DNA of 64,000 bases from positions 1,550,001 to 1,614,000 of the forward strand of contig NZ_KZ614149.1 of assembly GCF_002886255.1 (NCBI RefSeq), given 5' to 3'. The notes beneath the pieces are model-generated. The model made no database searches, had not been told where the DNA came from, and saw only the letters and a list, made by a program, of their open reading frames with translations. Below, in pieces: positions 53,722 to 62,357 of this stretch. Source of the DNA: Alteribacillus bidgolensis. Its GTDB lineage: Bacteria > Bacillota > Bacilli > Bacillales > Marinococcaceae. A program made the position numbers and the translations under genes. Position 1 is the first letter of the stretch, and each line of letters opens with the position of its first letter.

Positions 53722-53971
53722 ATTTCCACTCCTTTTCTCTCCAAACTGGAGTATAACAAAAGTCATAGGTCTCGTGGAGTGTAATATTTTCGTTTTTATT
53801 ATTTGTTATAAAAGCCCTATATTATTTTTTTGAAAAATTTACATGGTTTTTTACAGAAGCAGCAGTACATCTTATAAAACGAGGGCAAAACATTCCCTCT
53901 ACTTCTTTTGCCTTTCGTTTGATGAGCTTTATGCTGGTTGAAGGAAAGCTGCTAACAGGAGATGATGATAA

Positions 53972-54175
53972 GTGGCACATCGGGAGAATAAAAACCGACA
54001 AGACCAGAAAAATCGGGAGCTTAACAATGCGAACCGAAAACGAAACCAAAATCATCAGCGTGAATTGCACATGGATAACATGAACACGGAATTTGCTTGT
54101 GAATCAGAATTTCAAGACGATCTTGACAACCTGAATAACCGCGGCAACCGTGAAGAAGACTGCATCGACTGCTAA
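53972..54175 (+). CDS. Small Asn/Arg-rich hydrophilic protein
   Basis: The 67-residue product starts at GTG 53972 with AACAGGAG upstream. It is extremely rich in Asn, Arg, Glu and Gln (AHRENKNRQDQKNRELNNAN) and ends in an acidic stretch with Cys (REEDCIDC). No known domain; composition resembles small spore-associated proteins, but there is no diagnostic motif. A strong terminator follows. Confidence 0.6.
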   Translation: MAHRENKNRQDQKNRELNNANRKRNQNHQRELHMDNMNTEFACESEFQDDLDNLNNRGNREEDCIDC

Positions 54176-54182
54176 TCTCCTG

Positions 54183-54219
54183 GGAGGGCTGTCCCAAATT
54201 TTTGGGGCAGCTCTTTTTT
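54183..54219 (+). terminator. Terminator
   Basis: GGGCTGTCCC and GGGGCAGCTC pair around an A/T loop and are followed by six T residues. Confidence 0.8.
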
Positions 54220-54245
54220 AGTACTGGGCAGCTGGGCGAAATAAG

Positions 54246-54430
54246 TAAAACTCGGCTTGTCGCCGAGTTTTATAAGCGTTATAAGTCAATCCTTTTCCCG
54301 TATCTTTATATGTGTTACTCCATTTAACGAGGAAATGATTGAATACAAAACGACTACAACCAATTGTTTTAGCAATTTGTTTTTCTTATACTTTGTTCCT
54401 TTAACAAAATTAAACTTTCCTAAAGTACTA
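54246..54430. repeat. Interspersed repeat, copy C (split)
   Basis: AAAACTCGGCTTGTCGCCGAGTTTT-type hairpin at 54246-54270, then after about 115 bases ATACTTTGTTCCTTTAACAA and AATTAAACTTTCCTAAAGTA at 54385-54430. Both blocks belong to the family seen at 43797. The stretch to 54585 holds no gene. Confidence 0.65.
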
Positions 54431-54567
54431 TTTAAAATATTTTACCCCTTCTTAACAAGAAGACTGTAGGGATAGTCGGACAATGGAGATAGCTAAGACC
54501 CTCTCCGATTCATCTCCCACTTACTCGCTGTCGCTTCTTGAAACTGGTAGTCTTCTCGCCTAAGAAC

Positions 54568-54600
54568 GATAAAAAAAGCACCCGATTATTCGGATGCTTG
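54568..54600 (-). terminator. Terminator overlapping the 83-residue gene
   Basis: On the minus strand GCATCCGA and TCGGGTGC pair around ATAA and are followed by TTTTTT; the left arm covers the last codons of the gene. Confidence 0.75.
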
Positions 54601-54837
54601 ATAAAGGTGATGGCGTCTTAGTTGAGATTCAGCTCTGGCATAAATAATACCTGCTTCTTCTTCAGAAATGTCAAATGCTTTGCTTGCTTTCTTTTCCACA
54701 TACGTATCATTTTTGGCTTCATCGTATTTCTCGCCTGCCTGCTCTAACAATTCATACTCTTTTTCCATGAAGCAATAAACTTCTCTCTCTACTGCCGGCA
54801 AGGATTCCAGACCTTTTTTCACGTTTGCATCACTCAT
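54586..54837 (-). CDS. Small hypothetical helical protein
   Basis: The 83-residue, acidic, fully helical protein starts at ATG 54837 (MSDANVKKGLESLPAVEREV) behind AAGGGGGATTAC. It contains VEKKASKAFDISEEEAGIIY followed by an arginine-rich helix, reminiscent of a short DNA-binding or sigma-like helix, but no family is recognised. It is monocistronic with its own terminator. Confidence 0.6.
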   Translation of the reverse strand: MSDANVKKGLESLPAVEREVYCFMEKEYELLEQAGEKYDEAKNDTYVEKKASKAFDISEEEAGIIYARAESQLRRHHLYQASE

Positions 54838-55074
54838 ATGTAATCCCCCTTTTAATTACATGATAGTATATTTTTTCGATAAAGCAAGTACGATTCCTTT
54901 ATTAATTTGAAAGTAACAGAAAATAATTCCCTTTCTCTCACTTTTCCTCATTTGTAACCAAACTATTCGTCAAGAGAAGGGCACATTTACTCATCTAAAA
55001 TGTTTGACTATTTTCTAGGATCATGCAAATGTTAAACAACAATATTTATTTAATAAAGGAAGCGTGCAGGAAAC

Positions 55075-56730
55075 ATGGAATATACAACAACTGACGTACT
55101 TGTTATTGGCTCTGGGGCTGCTGGACTTGCTGCAGCCGTTTATGCCGCCCAAAAAGATACAGATGTCCTCGTTATTGATAAAGGAGCATTTGGAAAGAGC
55201 GGTTCGACCGTGGGAGCCGTTCAAATTGCCGGGATCGGTCCATGGTCAGTCCCAGAAGACAGTCCAACAGCATATGGAAAAGATATTTATGAAAGCGGAC
55301 GCGGCTTGAGCAATCTCTCTTTAATTGAAGCGTTAACGACCGATATTGAAAAGCGTCTTCAAGATGTGCTGGAATGGGGTCTGAAACTCGATCAAAACGA
55401 AACAAATGAAGCAGCCGTTTCCTTAACATCCGGGCACACCATTCCCCGCTCCATCAGCGCTAGAAAAGGAAAATCCGGTCTTGGATTATTACAAACGTTA
55501 ACGAAAGCGGCCAAGAAAAAAGATTCCATTACTCGTTGGAGCGATGTGATTACACTTGATCTTCTTAAACAAAATGGCAAAGTGTGCGGGGCTGTGGTTT
55601 ATGACTTACGGAACAAGAAACCTTACCTTATTCAAAGCAAGGCTGTGATTTTAGCTGCGGGCGGTATCGGGCAATTATATTCGATTACAAGCAATCCGGT
55701 ACAGGCAACAGGAGACGGTTTCTCGTTAGGTCTAGGTGTCGGAGCATCTCTTATTGATATGGAACAGCTTCAATTTTATCCAGTCAGCCTGATGAAACCC
55801 GATTCTCTAGCCGGGTTATGCATGAGCTTTTACCACCTTGGCAAGCTTTATAATACGCAAGGGGAACGTTTCATGAAAAGGTATGAACCAGAAACCTTGG
55901 AAGATACAACTAGAGATAAGCTTTCCATTGCAATTGGAAAAGAAATAGCAGCCGGACGCTGTACTTCAAATCGGAGCGTCTGGCTCGATGCGAAAGACCA
56001 ATTAGAAGCAGTACAATCATATTTCCCGCATGAAAACTCGATGTGTCTCAAACGCGGGGTGGACCTAGCTGCAGAATGCGCCGAAGTCGGCCCGGCTGCC
56101 CATTTTGTTATGGGGGGAATACAAATAAACAGCGATGCTTCTACTAAGGTACCGGGGTTGTATGCAGCTGGAGAAACATCCGGTGGGTTACATGGCGGCA
56201 ACCGTCTTGGCAATAATGCTTTATCAGAATGTCTTGTGTTTGGAGCACGAGCAGGAGAAACAGCAGCCTCTCTTTCTAAAGAGACGATGCTTGAGAATCA
56301 GCCAGTACTCCCCAAACACGCCGATTCATTATTAGAAAAAGTATGTTCCTCAGAAAAAGGCAGACTCCGTCCACTTGACATAAAAAATAACATCCGAGAA
56401 ATAATGGATACCTATTTGAATGTGATTCGGACGACAGAGGGATTAGATAAGGCAGACAAAAAGCTTGAGAAAATGACAGTGGCGTTCGAAGACGTTACCA
56501 TCACCAATCCTGAAGACAGCTATTCTAGGGAAGTACTCGACTTCATCGAAGCTTCTCATATGCTGCGCACAGCCAAAGTAATTACAGCAGCGGCGAAAAC
56601 AAGAAAAGAAAGCAGAGGAGCTCATTACAACAGTGACTTTCCGGATCAAAAGCGTGAGGCTCGTCATACTTGCATTACATCGAGCAATGGTTTGCTTCAA
56701 CATACCTTCTGTCCGGTAAAAGGAGAGTGA
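55075..56730 (+). CDS. Fumarate reductase / L-aspartate oxidase family flavoprotein
   Basis: The 551-residue protein has the FAD-binding start DVLVIGSGAAGLAAAVYAAQ, the substrate-loop motif GHTIPRSI, a covalent- or tight-FAD type domain with GGIGQLYSITSNPVQATGDG, and the C-terminal FAD contact GGLHGGNRLGNNALSECLVF. It resembles fumarate reductase/succinate dehydrogenase flavoprotein subunits, without a heme-anchor partner. It is followed 5 bases later by a 2Fe-2S protein gene, so the pair likely forms a soluble two-component oxidoreductase; the substrate is not certain. Confidence 0.85.
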   Translation: MEYTTTDVLVIGSGAAGLAAAVYAAQKDTDVLVIDKGAFGKSGSTVGAVQIAGIGPWSVPEDSPTAYGKDIYESGRGLSNLSLIEALTTDIEKRLQDVLEWGLKLDQNETNEAAVSLTSGHTIPRSISARKGKSGLGLLQTLTKAAKKKDSITRWSDVITLDLLKQNGKVCGAVVYDLRNKKPYLIQSKAVILAAGGIGQLYSITSNPVQATGDGFSLGLGVGASLIDMEQLQFYPVSLMKPDSLAGLCMSFYHLGKLYNTQGERFMKRYEPETLEDTTRDKLSIAIGKEIAAGRCTSNRSVWLDAKDQLEAVQSYFPHENSMCLKRGVDLAAECAEVGPAAHFVMGGIQINSDASTKVPGLYAAGETSGGLHGGNRLGNNALSECLVFGARAGETAASLSKETMLENQPVLPKHADSLLEKVCSSEKGRLRPLDIKNNIREIMDTYLNVIRTTEGLDKADKKLEKMTVAFEDVTITNPEDSYSREVLDFIEASHMLRTAKVITAAAKTRKESRGAHYNSDFPDQKREARHTCITSSNGLLQHTFCPVKGE

Positions 56731-56735
56731 CATGC

Positions 56736-57026
56736 ATGAAAGTAGAAATTAAACGATCAGAAGGTAAAACAGACAACTACGACATGGAGTATAAAAATGG
56801 GATGACTGTGTTAGACGTGGTCGAAGATATTTACAAATATCACGACCCAACAATTGCGTACCGCTATTCGTGCCGCACCGGTCTTTGTGCCACTTGTAAT
56901 ATGATGATAAACAAAAAGCCGGGTTTAAGCTGCATGACACTCGCAGAACCCGGCGAAAATGGCAAGCTGACAATTGGACCTATGCCGCGCGGAGAAACAA
57001 TTAGGGATCTTGTTAAAGAAATGTAA
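56736..57026 (+). CDS. 2Fe-2S ferredoxin-like subunit
   Basis: The 96-residue protein is a plant-type [2Fe-2S] domain with YSCRTGLCATCNM and the fourth Cys in GLSCMTLA, the arrangement of the N-terminal half of fumarate reductase iron-sulfur subunits. The C-terminal 4Fe-4S/3Fe-4S half of SdhB/FrdB is absent. AAAGGAGAGTGA precedes the ATG at 56736; an ATG at 56732 is out of frame. It probably passes electrons to or from the preceding flavoprotein. Confidence 0.83.
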   Translation: MKVEIKRSEGKTDNYDMEYKNGMTVLDVVEDIYKYHDPTIAYRYSCRTGLCATCNMMINKKPGLSCMTLAEPGENGKLTIGPMPRGETIRDLVKEM

Positions 57027-57042
57027 GCATAATACATGAGTT

Positions 57043-57227
57043 AGACCACCGCCGAGTTCTTATGGCGGAAGTCGTAGTTTTACTTATACTTTGGTCCTTT
57101 AACAAAGTTAAACATTCCTAAAGGTATTAGAAAGACTCGGCTTGTCGCCAGACCTTAATGGCGAAAGCCTTAGTTTTTCTTATACTTTAATCCTTTAATG
57201 AAGTTAAATTTTCTTAAAGTACGAGAA
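57043..57227. repeat. Interspersed repeat, copy D (tandem pair)
   Basis: Two full units follow each other. CACCGCCGAGTTCTTATGGC GGAAGTCGTAG, then CCTTTAACAAAGTTAAACAT; next CTCGGCTTGTCGCCAGACC, ATGGCGAAAGCCTTAG and CCTTTAATGAAGTTAAATTT. This is the best-preserved member of the family. Confidence 0.75.
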
Positions 57228-57232
57228 AAAGC

Positions 57233-57262
57233 CGGCCCTTTAACCTTTAGGGCCGGCCTCTC
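57233..57262 (-). terminator. Terminator of the SLH protein gene
   Basis: GGCCGGCCCT and AGGGCCGGCC-type arms enclose TTAACCTTT just after the stop of the minus-strand gene; the downstream side is moderately T-rich. Confidence 0.65.
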
Positions 57263-57269
57263 CTGCTAT

Positions 57270-58778
57270 TTAAATGGTCCATTCATCATGAATAACTCCG
57301 ACAACATACCATTCTCCCTTATGCTTATCTACCGCTATTCGAAGCGATTTCCAATCCATGCCTGCGTATTCCTCTTCATCACCTGAAAAATAATATTCAA
57401 CCACAAACGCTTCCGGATAAACATCTTGACTGTTGTCTATTGTGTTCCCTTGCCCGATTCTCTCATTCACTGATGTTTCTTCAGCGTTGGCAAAATTTCG
57501 GTCATAAATAAATTCTTCGTAATAACTAGAGAAATCCTGCTCGATAGGATGTCCGGAACCATCATAATGGCCCCACAAATACTCTGTGTCCTCTTCGAAC
57601 AGCCCTTCTGTTTCTTCTGCAGAAAAGTGCTGGTCGTTTTCTGGATCTACATAAGCATAAGGAGAAAATCTTACCCCTTTATCTGGGTGCACGAAAGAAG
57701 CAAACCGCTCACTGTTTTTATTTTTTAATGCTCCAATCACATCGTCTGCCGCCGCTTTTGCTTCTGCTTCCTCATTCACGACGTCATCCATCACTTCGAA
57801 ACTTAAAATGGTTTCTTTTATATCTTGTTCGTTTTCTTCAAAGAACGAAAGAGACACTTCTCCACTCACATGGTATTCTATATCGTTTTTTAGTCTGAAC
57901 ATATCAAATTCAACTTTATTATTGTTTTCTGTTTCTTTGTAATAGCCGTTGCCGTTATCTAGAATGATCGAACGATACTCTGATATATCAGGAGCCTGGT
58001 CTTTCATATAATGAGTGGCATAAGCTCTTATTTGATTTTCTTCTGATTCATATAGGAGCTTTCCATCTCCGTTTGCTGCTTCTTCACCAGCCGGCCAATC
58101 AGCAGGGTGCGTCACTTCAAAGTCGAAACGTGAATTGGCGTACGTATCATGTTCTACTTCATCAATAAATTGTTCAGGTGCTAATGCTCTTGCTAAAAAT
58201 ACAGAGAACTGCGCTCTAGTAAGAATATCATTTGATCCAAACGCATTGTCTTCGTAGCCTGTTGTAATTCTAGCTTCCGCTATCGCTTGAATATCTGAAT
58301 AAAAAGTATGGCTTTCCTCTATATCTTTAAATGTTTTCACAGCTTCCGGACCTGCTGAAATTGGAAAAGAACGATTTAACACAGCTGCCATCTGTCCACG
58401 CGTCATCGCCTCATTTGGAAGAAAATAACCATCCTTTCCACGAATAATCCCCTCATCCTGCATAGCTGCCGCTACGTCAAAAGCGTGAAAATCTTCCTGA
58501 ATATCTATAAAATCTGGTTTCGGTCGATCTTCGGTTTCTAGTTCCAGTGCTTCGACAAGCATAGACGCTGCTTGACTGCGTTTCACCGGATCATTCGGAC
58601 GAAACGTTCCGTCGCCGTAGCCCGTAACCACCTTTTCATCAACCAGAAACTCTATTTCTTCTTCTGCCCAAAATTGGCTGTTTACATCGGTGAACGGATG
58701 GGAGTCAGCGTTTGCTGCGGCTGGTGCTAGGATTGCAGCAATAAATGCTGATATCGCCCACTTTCTTATTTGTATCAC
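57270..58778 (-). CDS. SLH-domain cell-surface protein
   Basis: The 502-residue protein has a signal peptide (IRKWAISAFIAAILAPAAAN A) and three S-layer homology domains (about 27-190: HPFTDVNSQFWAEEEIEFLV, GYGDGTFRPNDPVKRSQAAS, LPNEAMTRGQMAAVLNRSF, AEARITTGYEDNAFG). These anchor it to pyruvylated wall polymer. A C-terminal region of about 300 residues ends EWYVVGVIHDEWTI. The C-terminal part is acidic, as in salt-tolerant bacteria; its function is unknown. A decayed relative lies at 1578-1975. Confidence 0.83.
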   Translation of the reverse strand: MIQIRKWAISAFIAAILAPAAANADSHPFTDVNSQFWAEEEIEFLVDEKVVTGYGDGTFRPNDPVKRSQAASMLVEALELETEDRPKPDFIDIQEDFHAFDVAAAMQDEGIIRGKDGYFLPNEAMTRGQMAAVLNRSFPISAGPEAVKTFKDIEESHTFYSDIQAIAEARITTGYEDNAFGSNDILTRAQFSVFLARALAPEQFIDEVEHDTYANSRFDFEVTHPADWPAGEEAANGDGKLLYESEENQIRAYATHYMKDQAPDISEYRSIILDNGNGYYKETENNNKVEFDMFRLKNDIEYHVSGEVSLSFFEENEQDIKETILSFEVMDDVVNEEAEAKAAADDVIGALKNKNSERFASFVHPDKGVRFSPYAYVDPENDQHFSAEETEGLFEEDTEYLWGHYDGSGHPIEQDFSSYYEEFIYDRNFANAEETSVNERIGQGNTIDNSQDVYPEAFVVEYYFSGDEEEYAGMDWKSLRIAVDKHKGEWYVVGVIHDEWTI

Positions 58779-58862
58779 GTACGTTTCCCCCTTTTTTGTG
58801 CTCTTAACTTAACTGTAACATTCTTAACATAATTGAAAAATCGGCATTTTTCACCAAAAATA

Positions 58863-58892
58863 CCCGGAACGTTCTACACAAACGATCCGGGC
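58863..58892 (-). terminator. Terminator of the bioY-yhfT-yhfS operon
   Basis: On the minus strand CCCGGA-T-CGTT and AACG-T-TCCGGG form a hairpin with one mismatch, followed by TATTTTT. Confidence 0.75.
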
Positions 58893-58909
58893 TGTTTTAA
58901 AAGAGATAT

Positions 58910-60055
58910 TTATCGTTTTTTTAAAAGACAAGTTATTCCCATTCCCCCGCCGATACCCATCGTGGCGAGTCCTATTTCGGCATTCTGGCTTTTCAATTCA
59001 GTCATAAGCCTGGTCGTAATAATAGCTCCTGAAGCACCATACGGATGTCCAAGTGCAATAGCTCCTCCACTTACGTTCACTTTCTCAAGCGGCATCTTGA
59101 GTGCGCACAAGGATGCCAGCACTTGCGAGGCAAAAGCTTCATTAAATTCCATTAGATCAATATCATTGATGGTTAAACCATTTCGGCGCAAGCATTTCTC
59201 AACAGCAGGCACCGGCCCAATGCCGAGTACGTTCGGATCTACTCCAGCCGTTACCGTATCGATCACTTCTGCCTGCGGTTGTAGATTCCATTCCCGTGCT
59301 TTTTTTTCTGACATCATTAAAACAACGGAGGATCCATCATTTAATGGACAGGAATTTCCAGCTGTTACCGTTCCATTTTCCACAAAAGATGCCGGCAAGC
59401 GGTTTAACATTTTTAAGCTTGTTCGTTTGCGCGGGCATTCATCGTATTGTTGTTTCACTCCTGGAACGGGCACTATTTCATCATCAAACATACCTGCTTC
59501 TACTGCAGCCGAAGCTTTTTGATGACTTTCTAGTGCATACTGATCCTGGTTCTCGCGGGAAATGCCGTATTCCCTGGCTACATTTTCTGCGGCTTCTCCC
59601 ATTTCCGGGTCCCCTATGCTTTCCGGTGAAAAGCGAGCTCTTTCATAGAGCCGCGGCATTCCTTTATGCAAATTTTTAGGCCGTTCCATTTTCCAAGGGG
59701 CCAGACTGGTGCTTTCTGTGCCTCCAGCGATGTAAACATCACCTGCTCCTGCTTGGATGAACCGAGCTGCCATGCTGATTGCTTCAAGGCCTGATCCGCA
59801 CTGGCGGTCCACTGTTACTCCAGGAACGGATACCGGAAGACCTGCTGTTAAAAGGGAAAGCCTGGCGATATTGCCGCCTGGTCCTACGACATTTCCTAAG
59901 ATCACATCATCTATCGCAGCAGGATCAATATCATTATCCCGGACTATGTGTTGGATGAGAGTGCTTGCCATTTGTTCTGGTGCTGTGTTTCGCAGAATGC
60001 CATCCACTTTTCCTATCGGTGTACGTTTTGCACTTACGATTACTGGTTTGTTCAT
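58910..60055 (-). CDS. yhfS: Thiolase family acetyl-CoA acyltransferase, YhfS-like
   Basis: The 381-residue thiolase has the N-terminal SAKRTPIGK, the nucleophile motif VDRQCGSGLEAI (Cys near 86), the NEAF motif and GGAIALGHPYGASGA. The C-terminal motif reads GIGGGMGIT, with Gly where most thiolases have the second catalytic Cys (CxGGG). It is the third gene of a bioY-yhfT-yhfS operon as in B. subtilis and overlaps yhfT by 4 bases. A role in fatty-acyl metabolism linked to biotin is likely but not established. Confidence 0.86.
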   Translation of the reverse strand: MNKPVIVSAKRTPIGKVDGILRNTAPEQMASTLIQHIVRDNDIDPAAIDDVILGNVVGPGGNIARLSLLTAGLPVSVPGVTVDRQCGSGLEAISMAARFIQAGAGDVYIAGGTESTSLAPWKMERPKNLHKGMPRLYERARFSPESIGDPEMGEAAENVAREYGISRENQDQYALESHQKASAAVEAGMFDDEIVPVPGVKQQYDECPRKRTSLKMLNRLPASFVENGTVTAGNSCPLNDGSSVVLMMSEKKAREWNLQPQAEVIDTVTAGVDPNVLGIGPVPAVEKCLRRNGLTINDIDLMEFNEAFASQVLASLCALKMPLEKVNVSGGAIALGHPYGASGAIITTRLMTELKSQNAEIGLATMGIGGGMGITCLLKKR

Positions 60056-61578
60056 TGTAACTGACCTTCTAACCGAAATTGTTTTTCGATCTTCTCTTTT
60101 ACCTTTTGTCTAGAAGGCTTTCCGCTTGTCGTAAGCGGGATTTCGTCGGCTGTCATAACAAAACGGGGACATTTGTAGCTGGCAATTTGTTTTTTACAAT
60201 AAGCTTTGATGTCATCTTCTATTTGCATATGATCTTTAGCCACAAGCAGCGCTGCAACTGCTTCTCCCCAATATTCATCCTCTATCCCGACAACCACTGC
60301 GTCTTTTACCATTGGACTTGCTTTCAGCACTTCTTCTACTTCCTCAGGGTATACGTTCAATCCACCGGTAACGATCATATTTTTCTTGCGGCCGGCAAGG
60401 TGCAAAAACCCATCTTCCTCTTGCTGTACTAAATCTCCTGAAGAAATAAATGCTTCAGGATCTGAAGAAACCCGTGGATAATAACCAGCAAACACCATCG
60501 GACTTCGCACAAACAATTCTCCAATATTTCCGGGTTCCACATCTTCTCCATTTTCATTTCGGACCGACACTTCTACGTTAGAAAAAGGATATCCTAGCGC
60601 ATTTTTACTTCTAAAGCGGTCTTTATGGTGCAAAATGCTGACAAAACTGAGCTCTGATGCTCCGTAAAATTCAATCCATTCAGCTTTTGTCCATGTTTTT
60701 TCTAAAACTGTCTTTTTGTGCTGCGCCATTTTCGCGCCAGATGCAATACAAGTTCTAAGCGTCTCTGTTTTTGTTTCTCCTTGCTCTAAACGCTGAGCGA
60801 TTGCTTCAAACATCGTCGGCACTCCGTACATGACAGAAATATGCCCCGCGTTTATTCTTTCGATAACGGCTTCGGCCTGAAAGCTTTCCTCAAGAAAGCA
60901 TACAGCTCCGCGATGCAGGGCATGAAGAGCAGCAAATAAAAACAGCGAATGAACAAGCGGCCCTGGCACTAAAATATGATCAGACGCTTGTAATTTTAGC
61001 TCTTTATCCCCTTCTTGAAAACTTTCTGTCCAGGAACGATGAGTTCTCATGAAACCTTTTGGCAGACCGGTGGTTCCTGAAGTAAATCCCATGTAAAATA
61101 ACGTGCCGCCCGTCACTTCCGGTAAAACAATGTCATTTGTATTGCTATTTTTAAGCCATTGTTCATACGTTGTAAAGGGAGCTTCCTCTCCTCTGCACAC
61201 AATCACTTGGATCGACGCAGGAATTTCGTCTTTTATATGTGTAAATTGTTTTTCGATAAAAAGAATCTCTGGCTTCGTCTCTTTTATGATGGCAGCAAGC
61301 TCTTTATCCGACCATTTCGGATCAAACGTCACCGCAAGCCAGCCTGCTTTCGCTGCACCTAAAAACACTTCTACAAATTCTATGCTGTTTGAAAGCAGCA
61401 CAGCGGCTTTAGGCGGTGTATCTTTTTGTTCTTTTACAGGAGTCTGCCGCAGCGCTTTTGCTGCTCGATTTGTTTTTTCATGAAGCTCTCCATACGTTAC
61501 AGTTCTTTGTGGTGTAAAGACAGCTGTTTTTCCAGGGTTTGATTCTGCGTTGTTCACAAACGAAGCGGCAATCGACAT
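60052..61578 (-). CDS. yhfT: Acyl-CoA ligase, YhfT-like
   Basis: The 508-residue ANL-superfamily enzyme has the AMP-binding motif YMGFTSGTTGLPKGFMRTHR (P-loop-like SGTTG.PK), the EFYGASELSF motif, the SGDLVQQEEDGFLHLAGRKK hinge, and the catalytic Lys near the end in TTSGKPSRQKV. It activates a carboxylic acid to its CoA thioester. It sits between bioY and yhfS; the substrate may be a pimelate-related or other fatty acid, which the sequence does not settle. Confidence 0.87.
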   Translation of the reverse strand: MSIAASFVNNAESNPGKTAVFTPQRTVTYGELHEKTNRAAKALRQTPVKEQKDTPPKAAVLLSNSIEFVEVFLGAAKAGWLAVTFDPKWSDKELAAIIKETKPEILFIEKQFTHIKDEIPASIQVIVCRGEEAPFTTYEQWLKNSNTNDIVLPEVTGGTLFYMGFTSGTTGLPKGFMRTHRSWTESFQEGDKELKLQASDHILVPGPLVHSLFLFAALHALHRGAVCFLEESFQAEAVIERINAGHISVMYGVPTMFEAIAQRLEQGETKTETLRTCIASGAKMAQHKKTVLEKTWTKAEWIEFYGASELSFVSILHHKDRFRSKNALGYPFSNVEVSVRNENGEDVEPGNIGELFVRSPMVFAGYYPRVSSDPEAFISSGDLVQQEEDGFLHLAGRKKNMIVTGGLNVYPEEVEEVLKASPMVKDAVVVGIEDEYWGEAVAALLVAKDHMQIEDDIKAYCKKQIASYKCPRFVMTADEIPLTTSGKPSRQKVKEKIEKQFRLEGQLQ

Positions 61579-61596
61579 GTTTCGTTCCTTCCTCTC

Positions 61597-62184
61597 TTAG
61601 CCAGCTTTTTTCGCTGATTGTTCCCCTCGATTGTTTCCTTTTAATAAAGAAGGATGGCTTTTGGCAATTTTTACAGCAATGACGGCGGAAATGATCGCTT
61701 TTACTGTATCTCCTGGGACAAATCCTAAAGATGAAACAGCAGCGGCCCATAAAGAAATATTCGTAACAAAAGCAAGATAAATAATTCCAAAAACGTGAAT
61801 GACGAGGATACCGCCGACGATATTAATGATGATCGCTTTCGCTAAATTTAAGGCCGGCTGAGCTTTTTGCATCATAAACCCAATGAGAAATGCTGCAAGC
61901 GGCCAAGAAAGAATGTAGCCTCCACTCGGACCAAACAATACTCCAAGACCGCCGCGTCCGCCGGCAAGAATCGGCATACCTGCAGCGATTAATGCCAAAA
62001 AGAGAAGTAAGCTCCCTCCCCCAAGCCTTGCGCCAAGTAAGGAACCGGCAAGCATCACACCGAGTGTCTGTGCTGTGATTGGTACGGGTGTAAACGGAAG
62101 CGGGATCGGCGGCATTAATCCGAGCACCCCGACTACTGCTGCAAACATAGCCACATACATCATATTTCTTGTTTTCATTCTCAA
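61597..62184 (-). CDS. bioY: Biotin transporter BioY (YhfU-like)
   Basis: The 195-residue protein is an S component of an ECF transporter with five or six helices and the BioY motifs MPPIPLPFTPVPITAQTLGV, GSLLGARLGGGSLLLFLAL, AGGRGGLGVLFGPSGGYIL. It takes up biotin. GGAGGACGTTGAGA precedes the ATG at 62184. A BirA-box-like palindrome lies upstream, so the operon is probably repressed when biotin is plentiful. Confidence 0.92.
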   Translation of the reverse strand: MRMKTRNMMYVAMFAAVVGVLGLMPPIPLPFTPVPITAQTLGVMLAGSLLGARLGGGSLLLFLALIAAGMPILAGGRGGLGVLFGPSGGYILSWPLAAFLIGFMMQKAQPALNLAKAIIINIVGGILVIHVFGIIYLAFVTNISLWAAAVSSLGFVPGDTVKAIISAVIAVKIAKSHPSLLKGNNRGEQSAKKAG

Positions 62185-62197
62185 CGTCCTCCTAATA

Positions 62198-62264
62198 TAA
62201 GTATATGGAGAATGTAAAACAAGAAGGCTTATATGTCAACTTAAATTTTAAACAAGTTTACATA
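62198..62264 (-). promoter_or_regulatory. Promoter with BirA box
   Basis: On the minus strand TATGTAAAC, 15 bases, GTTGACATA (62264-62232) form a palindrome with one mismatch that fits the BirA operator pattern. TTGACA inside the second half-site, 17 bases and TACATT form a promoter, so BirA binding would cover the -35. Confidence 0.75.
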
Positions 62265-62357
62265 TCATTAACATTATCAGTTGACTTCTTCTCGATTTAG
62301 ACGAGATACTTATAGTAAAGTATACGTGCTCGATCCTTTTTTGGAAAGGGGCAGCGC

